Shown: positions 15,898-23,664, counted from the stretch's first letter. The stretch is DNA of 32,822 nucleotides from Paludibacteraceae bacterium (GCA_017550335.1 JAFZPM010000013.1:1-32822), one strand, 5' to 3'. Numbers and translations: made by a program. The notes: generated from the sequence alone by a model not told the origin.

Positions 15898-16734
15898 CTA
15901 CGCGTCCACAAAAAAACCACAATCGGAGCACAAAGGCTCCACGGCAATGCGTCGGCGGAACCCTTCCAAGATCTTCACGGCCCGCTCCGACGTGATGATT
16001 TCCGAGAAAGGCTGTCGGAAGAGATTCCCCAAAGCCATGGCTCCGTTCGCATCCAGACAACAAGGCACAACCGTCCCGTCGACCAAAATCGCCACATGGT
16101 CACGCATCGCATAGCAGGTCCGTTCACGTAGCTGCAGATGCTTCTCGCCTGGCCAAGAAAACCGCGCCGCATTCTGAAGAAACACATGATCGACCAATTT
16201 TTTGTTTCTGGACGAAAAGGCATCCGACAAATCGACCCCCCAGAAATCCGCCATGGTGGAAAGGCACAACTGATTAAAGCGGGTGAGGCCGCCATCCACC
16301 CGGTTCCACAGGCGAAGGGAAAAATAGCTATCGCAAGACTTGTCCTTCGCAAAAGTGAAAACATCTTCCAAGTACCGTAGCCACTGGGATTCGGGGACAT
16401 TCTCCTCCGCATCATGCAAAGAGACATTAAATTGACGGATAGAAGAGTTCAGCAACAACTCCCGACGATGTGGGATCAAAGAGCCGTTCGTGGTGAGGTT
16501 AACGTGGAAGCCCTGCCCATGCGCCTCACGTAGCAGAAGCTCAAGCTGGGGATGTAGTAAAGGTTCTCCCAAGACATGCAGGTAGATATAATCCGTATAG
16601 GGTTTAATGGAAAAAAGTATCGCCGAAAAATCTTCCGGCGATACAAATCTTTTTTCCCTATCCGATGCACAGCAGAAGCTGCAATTGAAGTTACATCGGT
16701 TGGTTATTTCGACATAAACTTTCTTGAAACGCAT
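15898..16734 (-). CDS. Radical SAM protein with SPASM/twitch-type C-terminus
   Basis: A 278-residue cytosolic protein. The radical SAM [4Fe-4S] motif is C14-x3-C18-x2-C21 in TNRCNFNCSFC; a GEPLLHP stretch (SAM-binding GGE-like) and LTTNGSLI follow as in the family. The C-terminus has C207, C225-C226 and C269-x2-C272 (CYAMR ... VVPCC ... LCSDC), a pattern expected for one auxiliary iron-sulfur cluster. Many such proteins modify peptides or proteins, others act on small molecules; the substrate cannot be read from sequence. It starts 6 nt after the stop of the PorT-like gene, so the two are almost certainly co-transcribed. Confidence 0.88.
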   Translation of the reverse strand: MRFKKVYVEITNRCNFNCSFCCASDREKRFVSPEDFSAILFSIKPYTDYIYLHVLGEPLLHPQLELLLREAHGQGFHVNLTTNGSLIPHRRELLLNSSIRQFNVSLHDAEENVPESQWLRYLEDVFTFAKDKSCDSYFSLRLWNRVDGGLTRFNQLCLSTMADFWGVDLSDAFSSRNKKLVDHVFLQNAARFSWPGEKHLQLRERTCYAMRDHVAILVDGTVVPCCLDANGAMALGNLFRQPFSEIITSERAVKILEGFRRRIAVEPLCSDCGFFVDA

Positions 16735-16739
16735 TCCGA

Positions 16740-17492
16740 TTATGGGTTATACTCCAAGATACCCGTGTTGTAAGCGCGTTTGATACCCTTCCAGTACTGG
16801 AACTTATATCCGATGGTGAAATTGAGACCCGTAGTCTTGGAAGTCGTCAGACCCTGAGAGAAACCGAGGTTCAGGTACAGACCGTTCGCCACGCTTTGGA
16901 ACTCATATCCGACTTTCACGGTCGGTCCCCAATCGAACTCATCGAGAACACCACCTACACCGAACGTGTTACGCACCTCGTCACCGATCTTCTTGTCGCT
17001 CTTTCCGCAAACGCCTCCAGCGAAGTATACACCCAAACCAGGGGACAACTGACCAGGACCCACATTCATGATATTGTAATACAATACGACAGGGATTCTT
17101 ATGTAACCTGCGGTGAACTTCTCCTTCAGCGTATCCGCAACCACGTCGCCTATATACTCACCCTCCTCGTCAAAAGTAGGGACAACGATAGGGCTCTCGA
17201 TCGTGGAGCCTTCCAATTGGAAAAGAACCTCCGGTTGGATTGACCAATGTTTCTCGATAATGATATCCATCAACGCACCCGCATGGAAACCAGGTCTGAC
17301 GCTCGCATCATTTATGTTAGCCGTCGCGGAGATCATATCAGGAGAGACACTATAGTCTGGCATCAGATCTCCATTCCACTTCGTCATATTAAAACCGCCT
17401 TCCAAACCGAAACGGACCTTAACATCCTTCTCCGCAAAAATATTCGACGTGAACAGAAGCAACGTCGCAAGCGCAAATACAATCTTTTTCAT
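16740..17492 (-). CDS. PorT-family outer-membrane beta-barrel protein
   Basis: A 250-residue protein with signal peptide MKKIVFALATLLLFTSNIFA. It has the layout of PorT-like/OMP_b-brl_2 proteins: an opening RFGLEGGFN strand, GFHAGALMDIIIEKHWSIQPEVLFQLEG, the YIRIPVVLYYNI strand and a GLGVYFAGGVCG strand, followed by four more amphipathic strands. PorT itself serves the type IX secretion system, but this large family has many members with other roles, so I do not assign that function. It is the first gene of a two-gene unit with the radical SAM gene and has a promoter at 17547-17576. Confidence 0.85.
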   Translation of the reverse strand: MKKIVFALATLLLFTSNIFAEKDVKVRFGLEGGFNMTKWNGDLMPDYSVSPDMISATANINDASVRPGFHAGALMDIIIEKHWSIQPEVLFQLEGSTIESPIVVPTFDEEGEYIGDVVADTLKEKFTAGYIRIPVVLYYNIMNVGPGQLSPGLGVYFAGGVCGKSDKKIGDEVRNTFGVGGVLDEFDWGPTVKVGYEFQSVANGLYLNLGFSQGLTTSKTTGLNFTIGYKFQYWKGIKRAYNTGILEYNP

Positions 17493-17546
17493 GGACTATA
17501 ACACAAATTACTTTTTTACTACACCAGAAAAAACTTCTGAATGCGA

Positions 17547-17576
17547 CAAAGTTATTTAAAAATCGTTAATAACAAA
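17547..17576 (-). promoter_or_regulatory. Bacteroides-type promoter for the PorT-like/radical SAM unit
   Basis: On the minus strand TTTG (17576-17573), an 18-nt spacer and TAACTTTG (17554-17547). The spacer is one base shorter than most in this window. The start codon at 17492 is 54 nt further on. Confidence 0.55.
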
Positions 17577-17631
17577 TAAAATCGATGACGTTTTTTTTAT
17601 AAATAATGAAAAAACACCCAAATTGATTGCT

Positions 17632-17678
17632 CCGAAATACAAATTCCGCCCTTTCGGTGATGATCCGCAAGGGCGGAA
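17632..17678 (-). terminator. Rho-independent terminator after ahcY
   Basis: On the minus strand TTCCGCCCTT (17678-17669) pairs with AAGGGCGGAA (17653-17644), followed by TTTGTATTT. It begins 10 nt after the ahcY stop codon. Confidence 0.8.
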
Positions 17679-17688
17679 CGCACAGTCA

Positions 17689-19107
17689 TCAATATCTGTA
17701 CATATCGGATTTGTAAGGTCCATCGACAGGAACACCGATATAGGCGGCCTGCGCCGGCGTCAATTTGGTCAATTTGGCACCGATCTTAGCGAGATGCAAT
17801 CTGGCGACCTCCTCGTCAAGCGTCTTCGGCAAGCAATAGACACCCACCTCGTACTTCTTGGTGAACAATTCGATCTGAGCCAACGTCTGGTTAGTGAACG
17901 AGTTGCTCATCACGAAAGAAGGGTGACCCGTGGCACAACCCAGGTTGACGAGGCGGCCCTCCGCCAGCAATATGATCGAATGTCCGTCAGGGAAGAAGAA
18001 CTGATCCACCTGAGGCTTGATGTTCCTGCGCTTGATGCCAGGATATTTCTTCAATTTTTCCACCTGTATCTCGCTGTCGAAGTGGCCGATATTGCAGACG
18101 ATAGCCGAGTTTTTCATCTTCTCCATGTGTTCCACCGTGATGATATCCACGTTACCCGTCGTGGTGACATAGATATCTCCGATAGGGAGAGCGTCCTCGA
18201 CGGTAACCACCTCGTATCCCTCCATAGCGGCCTGCAAAGCGCAGATCGGGTCGATCTCAGTAATCAGCACGCGTGCGCCGTAGTAACGCATAGAATGGGC
18301 ACAGCCCTTTCCAACATCACCATACCCGCACACAACGACCACCTTGCCTGCCACCATGATGTCCGTGGCACGCTTGATACCGTCCGCCAACGATTCGCGG
18401 CAACCATATAGATTATCGAATTTAGACTTCGTGACAGAATCGTTCACGTTGAACGCAGGGATACGGAGCCTACCCTCCTTCTCCATCTGATACAGACGGT
18501 GCACACCCGTCGTCGTCTCCTCAGAGACACCCTTGATGTTCGGGAGCATCCTGTTGAAAAATTTATCATCCACCTTACGGACAGCCCTCAGCGTGTTGAG
18601 CAATTCGATCTCGTCCTCGCTCTCCGCCACACGGTCCAAGACAGACGGATTATCCTCCCCGTTCGCACCCAAGTGAATCATCAACGTAGCGTCGCCTCCA
18701 TCATCCACAATCATGTTCGGGCCCATCCCGTCACCGAAGTTCAGGGCCTGCAACGTACACCACCAATACTCAGAAAGGGACTCACCCTTCCATGCGAATA
18801 CAGGCACACCCGCCGCAGCGATGGCCGCGGCCGCATGGTCCTGCGTGGAGAATATATTACAACTTGCCCAACGCACCTGCGCACCCAACTCCACCAATGT
18901 CTCTATCAGGACAGCCGTCTGGATAGTCATGTGCAACGAACCGGAAATGCGAGCGCCCTTCAACGGCTTCTGCTTGCCATATTTTTCGCGAAGCGCCATC
19001 AAACCAGGCATCTCAATCTCTGCTAACTCAATTTCCTTACGGCCGAAATCAGCCAAACCAATATCCGCAACCTTGTACGGAAGTGATGAAAACAACGAAT
19101 CACTCAT
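17689..19107 (-). CDS. ahcY: Adenosylhomocysteinase
   Basis: A 472-residue cytosolic enzyme that splits S-adenosylhomocysteine into adenosine and homocysteine, relieving product inhibition of methyltransferases and feeding the methionine cycle. It shows the NAD-binding loop CGYGDVGKG in [18 protein letters not shown], the substrate-site NLYGCRESL and [10 protein letters not shown] motifs, [10 protein letters not shown], and the C-terminal KSDMYRY expected of the family. Its length matches the long bacterial form, with an insert relative to animal enzymes. It is a single-gene transcript with a possible structured leader at 19161-19211 and a terminator directly downstream. Confidence 0.98.
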   Translation of the reverse strand: MSDSLFSSLPYKVADIGLADFGRKEIELAEIEMPGLMALREKYGKQKPLKGARISGSLHMTIQTAVLIETLVELGAQVRWASCNIFSTQDHAAAAIAAAGVPVFAWKGESLSEYWWCTLQALNFGDGMGPNMIVDDGGDATLMIHLGANGEDNPSVLDRVAESEDEIELLNTLRAVRKVDDKFFNRMLPNIKGVSEETTTGVHRLYQMEKEGRLRIPAFNVNDSVTKSKFDNLYGCRESLADGIKRATDIMVAGKVVVVCGYGDVGKGCAHSMRYYGARVLITEIDPICALQAAMEGYEVVTVEDALPIGDIYVTTTGNVDIITVEHMEKMKNSAIVCNIGHFDSEIQVEKLKKYPGIKRRNIKPQVDQFFFPDGHSIILLAEGRLVNLGCATGHPSFVMSNSFTNQTLAQIELFTKKYEVGVYCLPKTLDEEVARLHLAKIGAKLTKLTPAQAAYIGVPVDGPYKSDMYRY

Positions 19108-19160
19108 GTTCTATAAAAAAAATTAATTAATATTACTTGATACACATTAACAACAAGCAA

Positions 19161-19211
19161 TACCTTCGGTCGAAAAGAAACAAGCTTCGACCTAATCTTC
19201 AATTCAAGGTA
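19161..19211 (-). promoter_or_regulatory. Possible structured 5' leader of ahcY
   Basis: GGTCGAA (19168-19174) pairs with TTCGACC (19186-19192), and an outer pair TACCTT (19161-19166)/AAGGTA (19206-19211) encloses it. If transcription starts near 19206, as the -7 box suggests, most of the outer strand would be at the very 5' end. It does not fit the SAM or SAH riboswitch consensus sequences I know. Confidence 0.35.
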
Positions 19212-19219
19212 CAAATATA
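19212..19219 (-). promoter_or_regulatory. -7 box for ahcY
   Basis: TATATTTG on the minus strand matches TAnnTTTG perfectly; the -33 region is only T-rich (TTTTAT). The leader to the ATG at 19107 would be about 100 nt. Confidence 0.5.
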
Positions 19220-19339
19220 GACAAAATAAAGGAAAACCATAAAACGGCAGGCAATATTTTCAGCCTCTGCAAAAGTTTATTCTTTCCATATTTTTAACAT
19301 TAGCGGAGCACGCAACCGTTGTGAATAGAAAAAAAACAT

Positions 19340-19347
19340 TAACTTTG
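19340..19347 (+). promoter_or_regulatory. -7 box for the thioredoxin/rfb unit
   Basis: TAACTTTG matches TAnnTTTG, with a weak GTTG 18 nt upstream. A start of transcription near 19354 supports the ATG at 19399 rather than the GTG at 19321. Confidence 0.5.
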
Positions 19348-19398
19348 CAGAACAAAGAGATAGTAAACAAGATAAAAACAAGAAAAATTATATTCGAA

Positions 19399-19905
19399 AT
19401 GGGAACAAAAAACTTATTAAAGACATCGATTCTGTGTCTCCTTCTGGGATTGTCTTCATGCTTGTTCGCCGGTGATGGAAACAACAGCGGCAAAGGGAAA
19501 GAGAAGCAAAAGACAGAGCAGAAACAAAAAGCTGAGCAGAAGACGTTGGTGAAGCACTTGAACCGCGAAGAATTCAAGAAATTGGTCGTTAACGTCGACA
19601 CTGAGGGGTGGAAATATCTCGGAGACAAACCGTGCATCGTCGATTTCTACGCATCATGGTGTGGTCCTTGCCGAATGATTTCACCGTTCCTTGACGATCT
19701 TTCGCAAGAGTTCAAGGACCAGATATACATCTACAAGATCAACATCGACGAGGAGAAGGATCTGGCGAGATATTTCGGGGCATCCAGCATCCCATTGCTC
19801 ATCTTCATCCCTAAAGAGGGACAACCACAGGCGAGCAGAGGCGCACTGCCAAAAGATGAAATCAGGAACGCGATCAAAACTGTACTTTTAGCAGACAAGA
19901 AATAA
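19399..19905 (+). CDS. Lipid-anchored thioredoxin-fold protein
   Basis: I take the ATG at 19399 (168 residues), which gives a lipoprotein signal (MGTKNLLKTSILCLLLGLSSC) with the anchoring cysteine at 21; the frame is open further upstream but that would hide the signal. A charged Lys/Gln/Glu-rich tether (about 28-50) leads to a thioredoxin domain with the redox motif WCGPC (FYASWCGPCRM) and the cis-proline loop ASSIPLLIF. It probably acts as a dithiol-disulfide exchange protein in the periplasm, similar to TlpA or DsbE-type proteins, though the fold resembles classical thioredoxin more. It lies 11 nt upstream of rfbA, so it may share its transcript by chance rather than by function. Confidence 0.92.
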   Translation: MGTKNLLKTSILCLLLGLSSCLFAGDGNNSGKGKEKQKTEQKQKAEQKTLVKHLNREEFKKLVVNVDTEGWKYLGDKPCIVDFYASWCGPCRMISPFLDDLSQEFKDQIYIYKINIDEEKDLARYFGASSIPLLIFIPKEGQPQASRGALPKDEIRNAIKTVLLADKK

Positions 19906-19916
19906 AACAAAGATTA

Positions 19917-20786
19917 ATGAAAGGCATCATACTTGCGGGGGGAAGCGCGACACGCCTTTTCCCCCTTTCTAAAGCCATCTCAAAACAGATCATGCCGGTT
20001 TACGACAAACCGATGATCTACTACCCGCTTTCGACGCTCATGTTGGCCAACATCCGTGAAGTGCTGATCATCTCGACGCCGAGGGACCTGCCCATGTTCA
20101 AGCAATTGCTTGGCTCCGGAGAGGATTTCGGCATGAAATTCAGCTATGTCGTGCAGAACGAGCCTAACGGATTGGCCCAAGCCTTCGTTTTAGGTGCCGA
20201 CTTCCTCAACGGAGAAGCTGGATGCCTGATATTGGGGGACAACCTTTTCTACGGACAGAATTTCTCCGACATGCTCCGATTGGCCGCGCAACAAAAGGAA
20301 GGCGCCACCATTTTCGGATACTACGTCAAAGACCCGTCCGCCTATGGTGTGGCGGAATTCGACGAAAACGGCAAAGTGATCTCCCTTGAGGAGAAACCCA
20401 AGAACCCAAAATCCAACTATGCGGTGCCGGGTCTCTATTTCTTCGACAAGACAGTGACAGAAAAGGCGAAAAGACTAAAGCCTTCCGCCCGCGGAGAATA
20501 CGAGATCACAGACTTGAACAAAATGTACCTTGAAGAAGGGTCCCTGAGAATGCTGAAATTCGGAAGAGGATTCACTTGGCTGGACACAGGCAACTGCGAC
20601 TCCCTCCTGGAAGCTGGGAACTTCGTGGCGACCATTCAGAAAAGACAAGGTTTCTACATCGCCTGCATCGAAGAAATCGCTTGGAGAAACGGATGGATCT
20701 CAGACGAACAACTCCGTATGTCAGGAGAACGGCTATGCAAAACCCTTTACGGGCAATATATACTTTCTTTATTGGAACAAAAATGA
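19917..20786 (+). CDS. rfbA: Glucose-1-phosphate thymidylyltransferase
   Basis: A 289-residue cytosolic enzyme making dTDP-glucose from glucose-1-phosphate and dTTP, the first step to dTDP-L-rhamnose. It has the nucleotide-binding start MKGIILAGGSATRLFPL (the usual GGSGTRL has Ala in place of the second Gly here), KQIMPVYDKPMIYYPLS, VQNEPNGLAQAF, LILGDNLFYG, LEEKPKNPKSNYAVPGLYF and GRGFTWLDTGN, all expected of RmlA. Length is normal. Its stop overlaps the start of rfbC in an ATGA, so the two are translationally coupled. Confidence 0.97.
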   Translation: MKGIILAGGSATRLFPLSKAISKQIMPVYDKPMIYYPLSTLMLANIREVLIISTPRDLPMFKQLLGSGEDFGMKFSYVVQNEPNGLAQAFVLGADFLNGEAGCLILGDNLFYGQNFSDMLRLAAQQKEGATIFGYYVKDPSAYGVAEFDENGKVISLEEKPKNPKSNYAVPGLYFFDKTVTEKAKRLKPSARGEYEITDLNKMYLEEGSLRMLKFGRGFTWLDTGNCDSLLEAGNFVATIQKRQGFYIACIEEIAWRNGWISDEQLRMSGERLCKTLYGQYILSLLEQK

Positions 20787-21331
20787 TTTTCACAGAACAG
20801 GAGATCAAAGGAGTATGGGTCATCGAACCCAAAGTCTTCGCAGACAGCAGAGGATATTTCATGGAAGCCTTCAAACAAAAAGAGTTTGAGGAGCACGTCG
20901 GAAAAATCGACTTTGTCCAGGACAACGAATCAAAATCCTCCTATGGTGTGCTCAGAGGACTCCATTACCAAAAGGGGGAATTCTCGCAAGCGAAATTGGT
21001 ACGCGTCATCAAAGGAGAAGTCATCGACGTAGCCGTGGACATCAGGAAAAGCTCACCGACATTCGGCAAACACATCGCAGTCCTACTCAGCGAAGAGAAC
21101 AAGAAACAGCTCTTCATCCCTAGAGGATTCGCCCACGGATTTCTCGTGAAAAGTCCTGAAGCCATATTCACCTACAAAGTGGATAACGTATACGCCCCTC
21201 AAGCCGACGCCGGCATCATGTTCAACGACCCAACCATCGGCATAAAATGGGACATCCCGGCTGAACAAATGCTTCTATCGGAGAAAGACAAGAAACATCC
21301 TTTCCTCCAAGACGCGGAAGTTTTCGACTAA
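20783..21331 (+). CDS. rfbC: dTDP-4-dehydrorhamnose 3,5-epimerase
   Basis: The start is the ATG at 20783, overlapping the rfbA stop by 4 nt; the longer open frame from 20576 merely runs through rfbA. The 182-residue product is the cupin epimerase of the rhamnose pathway. Seen motifs are the active-site histidine in RGLHYQ, KLVRVIKGEVIDVAVDIRKSSPTFGKH, and FIPRGFAHGFLV, then NDPTIGIKWDIP near the end. Length fits the family exactly. An 86-nt gap separates it from rfbD. Confidence 0.96.
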   Translation: MIFTEQEIKGVWVIEPKVFADSRGYFMEAFKQKEFEEHVGKIDFVQDNESKSSYGVLRGLHYQKGEFSQAKLVRVIKGEVIDVAVDIRKSSPTFGKHIAVLLSEENKKQLFIPRGFAHGFLVKSPEAIFTYKVDNVYAPQADAGIMFNDPTIGIKWDIPAEQMLLSEKDKKHPFLQDAEVFD

Positions 21332-21417
21332 TCGGGAGCAACTAACCTAAAGTGACATTTAAACCCCATAACACATGGTGAAGTTCATACGCCTCACCTC
21401 AAGAAGAAACATCGCAA

Positions 21418-22269
21418 ATGAATATTCTGGTCACTGGCGCCAACGGACAATTAGGCAACTCCGTGCGCAAAATCGCTGACAATTACAAACAGCACCATTT
21501 CCTGTACACCGACATGCCGGAGGTTGACATCACCGACCTCCACCTGCTGGAAGAGTTGGTGAAGAAAGAGAATATCGGAGCCATCATCAACTGCGCCGCA
21601 TTCACCGCTGTGGACAAGGCTGAAAGCTGCGAGGAATTGGCTGCCAAGATCAATGTGGACGGTCCGAAAAACCTCGCCATCGCGGCGAAAAGTGTAGGAG
21701 CGAAATTGGTCCACATCTCCACAGACTACGTATTCGACGGGAAGTCCTGCCTGCCCCTGAAGGAGACGGACCCTACCCAACCCATCGGCGTCTACGGAAA
21801 AACCAAGCGTCAAGGGGAAATCGAGGTGGAGAAATCAGGATGCGACGCCATCGTCATCCGCACCGCCTGGCTGTACAGCGAATACGGCAACAACTTCGTC
21901 AAGACAATGCTCCGCCTAGGGAAAGAGCGAGAGTCGCTCAACGTCGTGTATGACCAAGTGGGAACGCCAACCTACGCTACCGACTTGGCCATCGCCATCA
22001 TGACACTCCTAGAGAAAGGCTTCAACGGGTTCACCACCTACCACTTCTCCAACGAAGGCGTGATCAGCTGGTTCGACTTCACAAAGGCGATCTTCAAGAT
22101 CGCAGGACTAAAGACAAAGGTGAACGCCATCGAAAGCTTCGAATACCCTACCGCAGCGGAAAGACCCGCCTACAGCGTGCTGAACAAGCGGAAAATCAAG
22201 GAGGCAGGAGTAAACGTTCCCTATTGGATGGACTCTTTGGCACAGTGCATAGAACTGCTAGAGAATTAA
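21418..22269 (+). CDS. rfbD: dTDP-4-dehydrorhamnose reductase
   Basis: A 283-residue extended short-chain dehydrogenase catalysing the last step to dTDP-L-rhamnose with NAD(P)H. It has the nucleotide-binding GANGQLG motif at 7-13, NCAAFTAVDKAE, the STDYVFDG segment and the catalytic YGKTKRQGE (YxxxK), and GTPTYATDLA as in RmlD. The dehydratase rfbB, needed between rfbA and rfbC, is not in the window. The stop codon lies inside the first copy of the heptamer repeat at 22263-22304. Confidence 0.96.
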   Translation: MNILVTGANGQLGNSVRKIADNYKQHHFLYTDMPEVDITDLHLLEELVKKENIGAIINCAAFTAVDKAESCEELAAKINVDGPKNLAIAAKSVGAKLVHISTDYVFDGKSCLPLKETDPTQPIGVYGKTKRQGEIEVEKSGCDAIVIRTAWLYSEYGNNFVKTMLRLGKERESLNVVYDQVGTPTYATDLAIAIMTLLEKGFNGFTTYHFSNEGVISWFDFTKAIFKIAGLKTKVNAIESFEYPTAAERPAYSVLNKRKIKEAGVNVPYWMDSLAQCIELLEN

Positions 22270-22304
22270 GAATTAAGAATTAAGAGTTAAGGGTTAAGAA
22301 TTGA
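22263..22304 (+). repeat. Six tandem copies of a GAATTAA heptamer
   Basis: Three perfect GAATTAA units (22263, 22270, 22277) are followed by GAGTTAA, GGGTTAA and GAATTGA. The array starts in the last codons of rfbD and supplies its TAA stop. It is likely the product of slippage or a small mobile-like intergenic repeat. Confidence 0.85.
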
Positions 22305-22349
22305 GAGCTATACGCTTCATAAAGAGGGGCCAGGCTCGAAATAAGACAA

Positions 22350-22387
22350 GGAAGGCTGGATACCATTGGGCATCCAGCCTTCCTTTT
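22350..22387 (+). terminator. Rho-independent terminator after rfbD
   Basis: GGAAGGCTGGAT (22350-22361) pairs perfectly with ATCCAGCCTTCC (22372-22383), followed by TTTT. It ends the thioredoxin/rfb unit and lies between convergent genes. Confidence 0.85.
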
Positions 22388-22409
22388 ATACCCCTAACCT
22401 CAAAGGCGA

Positions 22410-23186
22410 TCAATACTGCACCTGTGCGGCGGAGACAAACGTCTTCTTGTAATAGTTGCTTCCCATATCGGCGATCGTCACGCCCTTCGAAGAACTAACG
22501 ATCACGAACTTATCATCCTTCAGATAAATACCCGCATAATTAGGCTTCTCATCCATTTTTCCGTCTGGGCGGAAGAAGACAAGGTCGCCAGCCTTTGCGG
22601 AGGAGAGCGGAATGGTCTTGCATTTGTCATAAATATCGCTTGTCCGGCGAGGCAATTTCTTATCATACACCGTTTGGTAAACACTGCATATGAAACCGGA
22701 GCAGTCCGCCCCGTTCTTGTCGTTCCCCGCAGAAAGGTAAGGAGTACCCAACCATGTAACCACCTCCGCAAACAACTCACGGTCATCACTCGATGTCACC
22801 GTGAAACCGAACTTCTCGGAGAAGCTGGACAAGTCCGCATCAGAGAACTCCGAAGAGACAACATTCTCAGAAGGAGCATTATCCTGCGTAGTCGGTTGTT
22901 GACTCTCTTCCACAACATTCTCGCCATACAGTTCCTCCTGTGGAACAGGATCTTCCACCACATCACTGGCAACCGCCGACAAGTCCTCGTCAGGAGGACT
23001 TTGAAGATCCCCAGCGTTTTGTGGTTCTGTAACTTCCGTCAGATTAGCATCCGCAGGTTTCTGTTCCTCCGACGAATTGATGGACTCAATAGCTGCCTTG
23101 GATGCTTCCTCCGCCTTATTCTTCCCGTCCGAACAAGCCGACAACACCATGCATCCTCCTAAAAATAATACAATAATACTCCTCAT
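22410..23186 (-). CDS. NlpC/P60-fold lipoprotein lacking both catalytic histidines
   Basis: I take the ATG at 23186 (258 residues): it gives a lipoprotein signal (MRSIIVLFLGGCMVLSAC, cysteine at 18), and the promoter at 23261-23292 lies inside the longer open frame from 23336, ruling that start out. A long Glu/Ser/Pro/Gln-rich tether (about 20-140) precedes an NlpC/P60 domain related to MepS (Spr), a peptidoglycan endopeptidase. C162 in GADCSGF is kept, as are the AGDLVFF strand and the IADM..NYYKK end. However, the HVGIYL histidine is Y217 (NYAGIYL) and the FVHAS histidine is I229 (FVIVSSS). It therefore looks like a pseudoenzyme that may still bind wall peptides. Confidence 0.88.
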   Translation of the reverse strand: MRSIIVLFLGGCMVLSACSDGKNKAEEASKAAIESINSSEEQKPADANLTEVTEPQNAGDLQSPPDEDLSAVASDVVEDPVPQEELYGENVVEESQQPTTQDNAPSENVVSSEFSDADLSSFSEKFGFTVTSSDDRELFAEVVTWLGTPYLSAGNDKNGADCSGFICSVYQTVYDKKLPRRTSDIYDKCKTIPLSSAKAGDLVFFRPDGKMDEKPNYAGIYLKDDKFVIVSSSKGVTIADMGSNYYKKTFVSAAQVQY

Positions 23187-23260
23187 ATCTTCCCGTTTTA
23201 CTAAATGATTCAATCCATACAAACACATATCGAACGGCATAAAAGCAAGTTCGACATTAA

Positions 23261-23292
23261 CAAATATATAAAAAACAAGGGGAAAAAACAAG
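23261..23292 (-). promoter_or_regulatory. Bacteroides-type promoter for the NlpC/P60 lipoprotein
   Basis: On the minus strand CTTG (23292-23289, one mismatch to TTTG), a 20-nt spacer and TATATTTG (23268-23261). Transcription would start near 23255, about 70 nt before the ATG at 23186. Confidence 0.55.
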
Positions 23293-23345
23293 CGTATAGC
23301 CCAAACATTTCGGTAGGATTCCACAGATAGACACATGGCATAGGA

Positions 23346-23386
23346 TAAAAAAAGAAAAAACTGGAACCCAAAGGAATGGATTCCAG
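23346..23386 (-). terminator. Terminator of the tRNA-Arg gene
   Basis: On the minus strand CTGGAA (23386-23381) pairs with TTCCAG (23366-23361), followed by a T-rich run TTTTTTCTTTTTTT. It begins 8 nt after the tRNA 3' end. Confidence 0.75.
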
Positions 23387-23393
23387 CAATCTG

Positions 23394-23467
23394 TGACCCC
23401 GGCGGGATTCTAACCCACGATCTTCAGAACCGGAATCTGACGTTCTATACAGCTGAACTACGGGGCC
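23394..23467 (-). tRNA. tRNA-Arg (anticodon CCG)
   Basis: The minus strand folds into a full 74-nt cloverleaf. The acceptor stem is GGCCCCG/CGGGGTC (one G-T pair), the D stem GTTC/GAAC, the anticodon stem TCAGA/TCTGA with loop TTCCGGT and anticodon CCG (23433-23431), and the T stem GTGGG/CCCGC. The discriminator is A and no CCA is encoded. The T loop reads TTAGAAT, with A at position 56 instead of C, and the D loop has G18-T19 instead of G18-G19. Confidence 0.96.
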
Positions 23468-23632
23468 TTTCCGTTTCGCAGCGCAAATTTACATCTTTTT
23501 CGCTAAAAAACAACCATTCGTCCACCTCTTTAATCGAAAAATAACTTTTTGACATTCTATAGAACGATTCGCTATCATTTTTACATCCATACCATCTATT
23601 TTAGATATTTTTTGTACGAATTTAATTCTATA

Positions 23633-23664
23633 TTTGTCGATTTTTGTAAACTTTACTATATTTG
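23633..23664 (+). promoter_or_regulatory. Bacteroides-type promoter for asnA
   Basis: TTTG (23633-23636), a 20-nt spacer and TATATTTG (23657-23664) fit the consensus perfectly. The start codon at 23687 is 22 nt on. A second TATATTTG at 23629-23636 could be a tandem upstream promoter but has no -33 at the right distance. Confidence 0.7.

Noticed and set aside
19161..19211. Known SAM or SAH riboswitch upstream of ahcY
   Set aside because: The paired elements do not match the conserved cores of SAM-I, SAM-II or SAH riboswitches that I know, so only an unassigned structure is reported.
21364..21417. Leader peptide between rfbC and rfbD
   Set aside because: An ATG at 21375 opens a short frame, but it runs into rfbD out of frame and shows no attenuator or conserved feature.
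22263..22304. CRISPR-like array
   Set aside because: The repeat unit is 7 bp, there are no spacers, and no cas genes are near.
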